A stretch of DNA of 43,228 nucleotides from contig CAZMRF010000043.1 of assembly GCA_964568735.1 (NCBI GenBank), positions 1 to 43,228 on the forward strand, given 5' to 3'. The notes below the pieces were generated by a model. That model was not told where the DNA came from, did not search any database, and worked only from the letters and a program-made list of their open reading frames with translations. Position numbers and translations under genes: made by a program. Numbering within the stretch: the stretch's first letter is position 1; the number at the start of each line of letters is the position of its first letter. This stretch comes from CAZMRF01 sp964568735 (GTDB taxonomy: Bacteria > Acidobacteriota > Polarisedimenticolia > JACPZX01). Below, piece by piece: positions 39,574 to 43,228 of the stretch.

Positions 39574-40314
39574 ATGGTTCCATCCGACTCCGGGTCGAGA
39601 CGAGGGCGCGAGGGGTTCACGACGACCCGCTGGTCGCTCGTCGCCGCCGCCGGAGAGCGTGAGACCCCGGAGGCCCACGAGGCGCTCGCCACGCTCTGCG
39701 GGGCCTACTGGCCGCCCGTCTACTCGTATCTACGACGTCAGGGCAGCGACCACGACAGCGCCCTGGATCTCACGCAGGGCTTCTTCTCCACGCTCATCGA
39801 GAAGAACTACGTCGGGGATGCCCGGCGCGACCGCGGCCGGTTCAGGACGTTTCTCCTGTCGGCGGTGAAGCACTACGCGGCCAACGAGCGCGACCGCGAG
39901 CAGGCCCTCAAGCGGGGCGGCGGGCAGACGCTGATCTCTCTCGACGCGCTGCAGGCCGGGGATGCCGCCTTCATCCCGCCCGCCCACAACGAGACACCGG
40001 AAAGGATCTTCGATCGGAGATGGGCCCGCTCTCTCCTCGATGCCAGCCTGAAACGCCTCCGCGACGAGATGGGGCGCTCATCCGGGCTCCGGCGCTTCGA
40101 GGCGCTGGTCCCCTACCTCACGGGAGACAGCGAGACGGGCTACCGGGAGGCCGCGGCCTCCATCGGGATCAGCGAATCGGCAATCAAGGTGGCCGTGCAC
40201 AGGCTGCGGCGCCGCTTCCGCGTGATTCTCAGGGATGAGGTGGCACAGACCGTCGGAGATCCGGCAGAAGTGGACGATGAGCTGTCGCACCTCATGTCGA
40301 TCCTCAGCTCCTGA
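39574..40314 (+). CDS. ECF-type RNA polymerase sigma factor (planctomycete/acidobacterial type)
   Basis: A 246-residue sigma factor. Region 2 covers about 45-120 (AYWPPVYSYLRRQGSDHDSALDLTQGFFSTLIEKNY...GRFRTFLLSAVKHYAANERDRE), with a characteristic long insert before region 4. Region 4 covers about 170-230 (FEALVPYLTGDSETGYREAAASIGISESAIKVAVHRLRRRFRVIL), with the helix-turn-helix in ASIGISESAIKVAVHRLRR. This subtype is common in Planctomycetes, Verrucomicrobia and Acidobacteria and is usually next to a zinc-ribbon Ser/Thr kinase, as here (64-bp gap). A shared two-block motif upstream of the kinase and of the divergent surface-protein genes suggests its regulon. No anti-sigma factor is adjacent, so the kinase may control it. 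Confidence 0.92.
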   Translation: MVPSDSGSRRGREGFTTTRWSLVAAAGERETPEAHEALATLCGAYWPPVYSYLRRQGSDHDSALDLTQGFFSTLIEKNYVGDARRDRGRFRTFLLSAVKHYAANERDREQALKRGGGQTLISLDALQAGDAAFIPPAHNETPERIFDRRWARSLLDASLKRLRDEMGRSSGLRRFEALVPYLTGDSETGYREAAASIGISESAIKVAVHRLRRRFRVILRDEVAQTVGDPAEVDDELSHLMSILSS

Positions 40315-40327
40315 TCCATGAGAGGCC

Positions 40328-40354
40328 TGTAACCATCGCGCGGTCTCGCTTCAG
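40328..40354 (+). promoter_or_regulatory. Predicted ECF-sigma promoter for the Ser/Thr kinase
   Basis: TGTAACC (40328-40334), a five-base spacer, then GCGGTCTCGCTTCAG (40340-40354), between the sigma-factor stop and the kinase start. The same two blocks at the same spacing occur upstream of the minus-strand gene starting at 39370. Transcription would begin shortly before the kinase start, leaving a short leader. Confidence 0.6.
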
Positions 40355-40378
40355 ATTTCCCGCAGGGAGATTCGCCAC

Positions 40379-42922
40379 TTGACCATGACACACGCGACCT
40401 CGTGTCCCCAATGCGATAGCTCCTTCTCACCGGAGGAGACGGACGCCGGCGCCTGCCCCCGCTGCCTCATCGCGATTGGCCTGGGCAAGGCCCCTGCGGC
40501 GGCGGCCGCGGAGGATGCCTTCTCGATCGAATCCCTCGAGGCGATCGGCGAGCGGATCGGTCCTTACGAGATCCTCGACGTGATAGGCGAAGGCGGGATG
40601 GGGGTGGTCTACCTCGCGCAGCAGGTGGAACCCATGCGCCGGCAGGTGGCTCTCAAGCTGATCAAGCCCGGCATGGACACGCGGGAGGTGCTCGCCCGCT
40701 TCGAGACCGAGCGCCAGGCCCTGGCGCGCATGAACCATCCCGGCATCTCGCAGGTTCACGACGCGGGGGCGACCCCGCTGGGTCGCCCCTTCTTCGTGAT
40801 GGAGCTGGTGACGGGGATTCCCATCACTCGCTACTGCGACGACAGGCGGCTCGATCTCGAGGAGAGGCTGTCGCTCTTCCTCCAGGCATGCGCGGCCATC
40901 CAGCACGCCCATCAGAAGGGGATTATCCACCGGGACGTCAAGCCTTCCAACGTGATGGTGTCCAATGAAGAGGGCCGGCCCCGCGTCAAGGTGATCGACT
41001 TCGGGATTGCGAAGGCGACCGAGAACCACCCGGGCCAGTTCAGCTTGCACACCCGTGACGGGCTCCTCCTGGGGACGCCCCAGTACATGAGCCCGGAGCA
41101 GGCCGTGGCGGGCGGGCGTGACGTGGACACGCGCACGGACGTCTACGCGCTGGGCTTGCTGCTGTACGAAATGCTCACGGGGGCCCTGCCCTACGACGAT
41201 TCCGAAGCGACCCGCGACGACCTCGAAGCTCTTCGGAGGCAGATCCTCGAGCAGGACCCGCCTCGGCCTGCCAGCCGCGTCCACGCCCTCGGCGAGGCCG
41301 CTTCCCGCGCCGCTCATCTGCGAAGGACCGACGCCGCGAGCCTTCGAAGGCGAATCCAGGGAGACCTGGACTGGATCGTCATGAAGGCCCTCGAGAAGGA
41401 CCGTGCGCGCCGCTACGCCTCCGCCCACGAGCTGGCCGCCGACATCGAGCGGCACCTGAGGCACGAGCCCGTCGTGGCCGGGCCGCCGGGCGCCGGCTAC
41501 CGGACGCGGAAGTTCGTGCGCCGCCATCGCGTCGGCGTCTTCGCCGCCGCGCTCTCCATGACGTTACTGCTGGGCGTCACGGTGGCTGTCTCCCTTCAGG
41601 CGAGGCGGATCGCGGCGGAGCGCGACAGGGCGAACCGCGAGGCCGAGGCCGCACGACAGGTCTCCCGATTCCTCGTCGATCTGTTCAACGTTTCGGATCC
41701 CGGCGAGGCGCGGGGCAACACGATCCCGGCGCGCGAGATCCTGGACCAGGGTGCCGCGAAGATCGAAAGCGAGCTGTCGGGGCAGCCCGAGCTCCAGGCG
41801 AGCCTGATGTCCACGATCGGCTCGGTGTACAGCAAGCTCGGCCTCTACGGTCAATCGGCGCCCCTGCTCGAGAAAGCGCTCGAGACCCGCCGCCTCGTCC
41901 TGGGGGAGGATCACCCGGATACCCTGAGGTCGATCCTGGAGGTGGGAGCGGTCACTTTCTCCCAGGGAAAGCTGCCGGAGGCCGAGGCGTTGCTGCGAGA
42001 GGCGCTGTCGAGGTCACGGCGAGCCCTCGGGGAGGATCATCCGACGACGCTGACCGCCCTGTCGGATCTCGGTGTCACGCTTCACTTCCAGGGGAAGCTC
42101 GCTGAAGCGGAGCAGATCTACCTCGAGGCTCTTCGCAGGCGCAAGCAGGCGTTGGGCGGCGACCATCCCGAAACGCTGGAGACGGTGAACAACCTGGCGA
42201 CGCTGCTCTACGCGCAGGGTAGGCTCGACGAGGCGGAGCCCTACCTGCGCGACGCGCTCGAGGGACGCCGCCGTGCCCTCGGCGCGGATCACCCCGAGAC
42301 CCTCGACTCGATGATCAACCTCTGCCCCGTGCTGATGGCTCTCGAGAGGCTCGACGAGGCGGAGCCGGTCTGCAGGGAAGCCCTGGATGCGGGCCGCCGG
42401 ATCAGACCGGACCATCCCAAGACGATCGTGTCGATCAACAACCTGGGGAAGCTCCTCGCGCTTCAGGGCCGTGACGACGAGGCCGAGGCCTTCTTCAGGG
42501 AAGCGATGCTCGCCCTGCGGCGCACCGTCGGCGACGAGCATCCGGATACGCTCGTCGCGATCGGGAACCTCGGGGATCTCTACACGAAGCAGGGCCGGCT
42601 TCGAGAGGCCGAGGCTCTCCTGGTCCCGGCCGTCGGCGCCGCCAGGCGCGTCCTGCCGCCGGGGCACGTCGTGACGGCGCTGACCCTGACCAACTACGCC
42701 CGGTTCCTGGCGGCGGCGGCGCGCTACGAGGAGGCCGAGCCCGTGCTCCTCGAGGCTCACAGCATCCTGGACGGGGCGGTGGGCTCCGCCCATCGATTCA
42801 CCCGGAGAGCCGTCGACAGCCTTGCCGCGCTCTACGAGGCGTGGGGCAAGCCGGACGAGGCGGCTCGCTGGCGATCCGGGATCGCACTGCCCGCAGCCGC
42901 CCCGCCGGGGCGCGCCGAGTAG
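40379..42922 (+). CDS. Zinc-ribbon Ser/Thr protein kinase with C-terminal TPR repeats
   Basis: An 847-residue membrane kinase. It has an N-terminal zinc ribbon (C9, C12, C26, C29), a eukaryotic-type kinase domain (about 60-350) with the glycine loop GEGGMGVVY at 70-78, K93 in VALK, HRDVKPSN with D186, DFG at D207 and the MSPEQ activation-loop end, then a transmembrane helix (about 385-405) and eight or more kinesin-light-chain-type TPRs outside the membrane (about 470-830; ALGxDHPxTL...NNLAxLLxxQGRLxEAE). All catalytic residues are present. The start is uncertain: TTG at 40379 has AGGGAG nine bases upstream, while an ATG at 40385 is in the same frame. It follows the ECF sigma gene and probably acts with it. 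Confidence 0.93.
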   Translation: MTMTHATSCPQCDSSFSPEETDAGACPRCLIAIGLGKAPAAAAAEDAFSIESLEAIGERIGPYEILDVIGEGGMGVVYLAQQVEPMRRQVALKLIKPGMDTREVLARFETERQALARMNHPGISQVHDAGATPLGRPFFVMELVTGIPITRYCDDRRLDLEERLSLFLQACAAIQHAHQKGIIHRDVKPSNVMVSNEEGRPRVKVIDFGIAKATENHPGQFSLHTRDGLLLGTPQYMSPEQAVAGGRDVDTRTDVYALGLLLYEMLTGALPYDDSEATRDDLEALRRQILEQDPPRPASRVHALGEAASRAAHLRRTDAASLRRRIQGDLDWIVMKALEKDRARRYASAHELAADIERHLRHEPVVAGPPGAGYRTRKFVRRHRVGVFAAALSMTLLLGVTVAVSLQARRIAAERDRANREAEAARQVSRFLVDLFNVSDPGEARGNTIPAREILDQGAAKIESELSGQPELQASLMSTIGSVYSKLGLYGQSAPLLEKALETRRLVLGEDHPDTLRSILEVGAVTFSQGKLPEAEALLREALSRSRRALGEDHPTTLTALSDLGVTLHFQGKLAEAEQIYLEALRRRKQALGGDHPETLETVNNLATLLYAQGRLDEAEPYLRDALEGRRRALGADHPETLDSMINLCPVLMALERLDEAEPVCREALDAGRRIRPDHPKTIVSINNLGKLLALQGRDDEAEAFFREAMLALRRTVGDEHPDTLVAIGNLGDLYTKQGRLREAEALLVPAVGAARRVLPPGHVVTALTLTNYARFLAAAARYEEAEPVLLEAHSILDGAVGSAHRFTRRAVDSLAALYEAWGKPDEAARWRSGIALPAAAPPGRAE

Positions 42923-42956
42923 GAGAGGCGCCCTCTGGAGAACACGTCGTGGGCGA

Positions 42957-43228
42957 TCAATCCGCGGTGGGCGATTCGCGCAGGATGCGGCGTCCGGCCA
43001 GCGACATCCGGAAGCCGTAGGCGGCTAGCGCCGCCAGGACGAGCAGAACGAGGATCGTGTTCCACGCATACCAGGCCGATAGATCGAAGGTCATGGGGAA
43101 CAATGTCAGCAGCGAGCTGCCAAAGCCGGTGAGCAACATCGCCAGGAAACCGATTCGCAGGAAAACGGCGAGGTTATTGACCTTTGCGTAAGTAATAGAA
43201 CGTCTACTGCCATGGTGCTGATGGGAGA
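42957..43228 (-). CDS. 3' end of a membrane-protein gene (runs off the window)
   Basis: The last 90 codons of a gene that enters from the right edge, open from 43228 to the stop at 42957. Two hydrophobic segments are present (about NNLAVFLRIGFLAMLLTGFG and NTILVLLVLAALAAYGF), then FRMSLAGRRILRESPTAD. The pattern TxDLSAWYAWNT...YGFxxSLAGRxL resembles the membrane C-terminus of large acidobacterial Ser/Thr kinases or multi-spanning proteins. It has its own orientation, convergent with the TPR kinase. Only the C-terminus is seen, so function is not assigned. A start at 43139 would be internal. Confidence 0.65.
   Translation of the reverse strand, partial: SHQHHGSRRSITYAKVNNLAVFLRIGFLAMLLTGFGSSLLTLFPMTFDLSAWYAWNTILVLLVLAALAAYGFRMSLAGRRILRESPTAD

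Overview
The window is G+C-rich bacterial DNA (roughly two thirds G+C by eye) with mostly tightly packed genes. No rRNA, tRNA, CRISPR array, transposase or integrase was recognised. The gene types suggest an Acidobacteriota-like or related deep-branching environmental Gram-negative: a zinc-ribbon Ser/Thr kinase with kinesin-light-chain TPRs next to a planctomycete/acidobacterial-type ECF sigma factor, DUF11 and beta-helix surface proteins, a CFI-box C-terminus, CHASE2/FecR/OmpA signalling genes and a periplasmic (TAT) molybdoenzyme. This taxonomic placement is inference.

Region 1 (383-14555, all minus strand) is a respiratory island. In order of transcription it holds a Crp/Fnr-family regulator, a hemerythrin-like protein, then an operon: GltD-like FAD/Fe-S oxidoreductase, Rieske protein, fused cytochrome b, seven-heme cytochrome c, TAT-exported molybdopterin catalytic subunit of the NarG/nitrite-oxidoreductase clade, NarH-like Fe-S subunit, heme-b gamma subunit, TorD/NarJ chaperone and, after a short gap, a DUF318 permease. 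Most junctions overlap as ATGA, GTGA or TGATG, so the genes are translationally coupled. Palindromes of the ATGAC-N4-GTCAT type lie upstream of both the hemerythrin gene and the operon and are likely sites for the linked regulator. Together the genes look like a quinol - bc complex - multiheme cytochrome c - periplasmic molybdoenzyme chain (nitrate reduction, or nitrite oxidation run the other way), possibly with NAD(P)H input.

Region 2 (14802-24116) starts with a gamma-glutamyltransferase-like enzyme and a secreted gluzincin peptidase. It continues with a signalling block: STAS anti-anti-sigma factor, metallo-beta-lactamase-fold protein and CHASE2-PP2C phosphatase in one operon, convergent OmpA-lipoprotein and FecR genes, and an RsbW-like anti-sigma kinase. 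This is a complete set of partner-switching parts.

Region 3 (24117-34000) is accessory. It has a nucleotidyltransferase/small-protein pair, a DUF6265 protein, an AraC-type regulator with its middle missing, a secreted metzincin, an unassigned cluster (121-aa protein, 683-aa exported protein, broken peptidoglycan-binding/M15 peptidase, three-helix membrane protein) and a frameshifted beta-helix/DUF11 protein. Several genes here are frameshifted or internally deleted.

Region 4 (34094-43228) contains a 1326-aa beta-helix/DUF11/CFI-box fusion and a frameshifted repeat protein (one minus-strand unit), the divergent ECF sigma factor, the TPR kinase and the truncated 3' end of a membrane-protein gene. 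A near-identical 27-bp promoter-like sequence precedes both the kinase and the surface-protein unit, suggesting that the ECF factor controls both.
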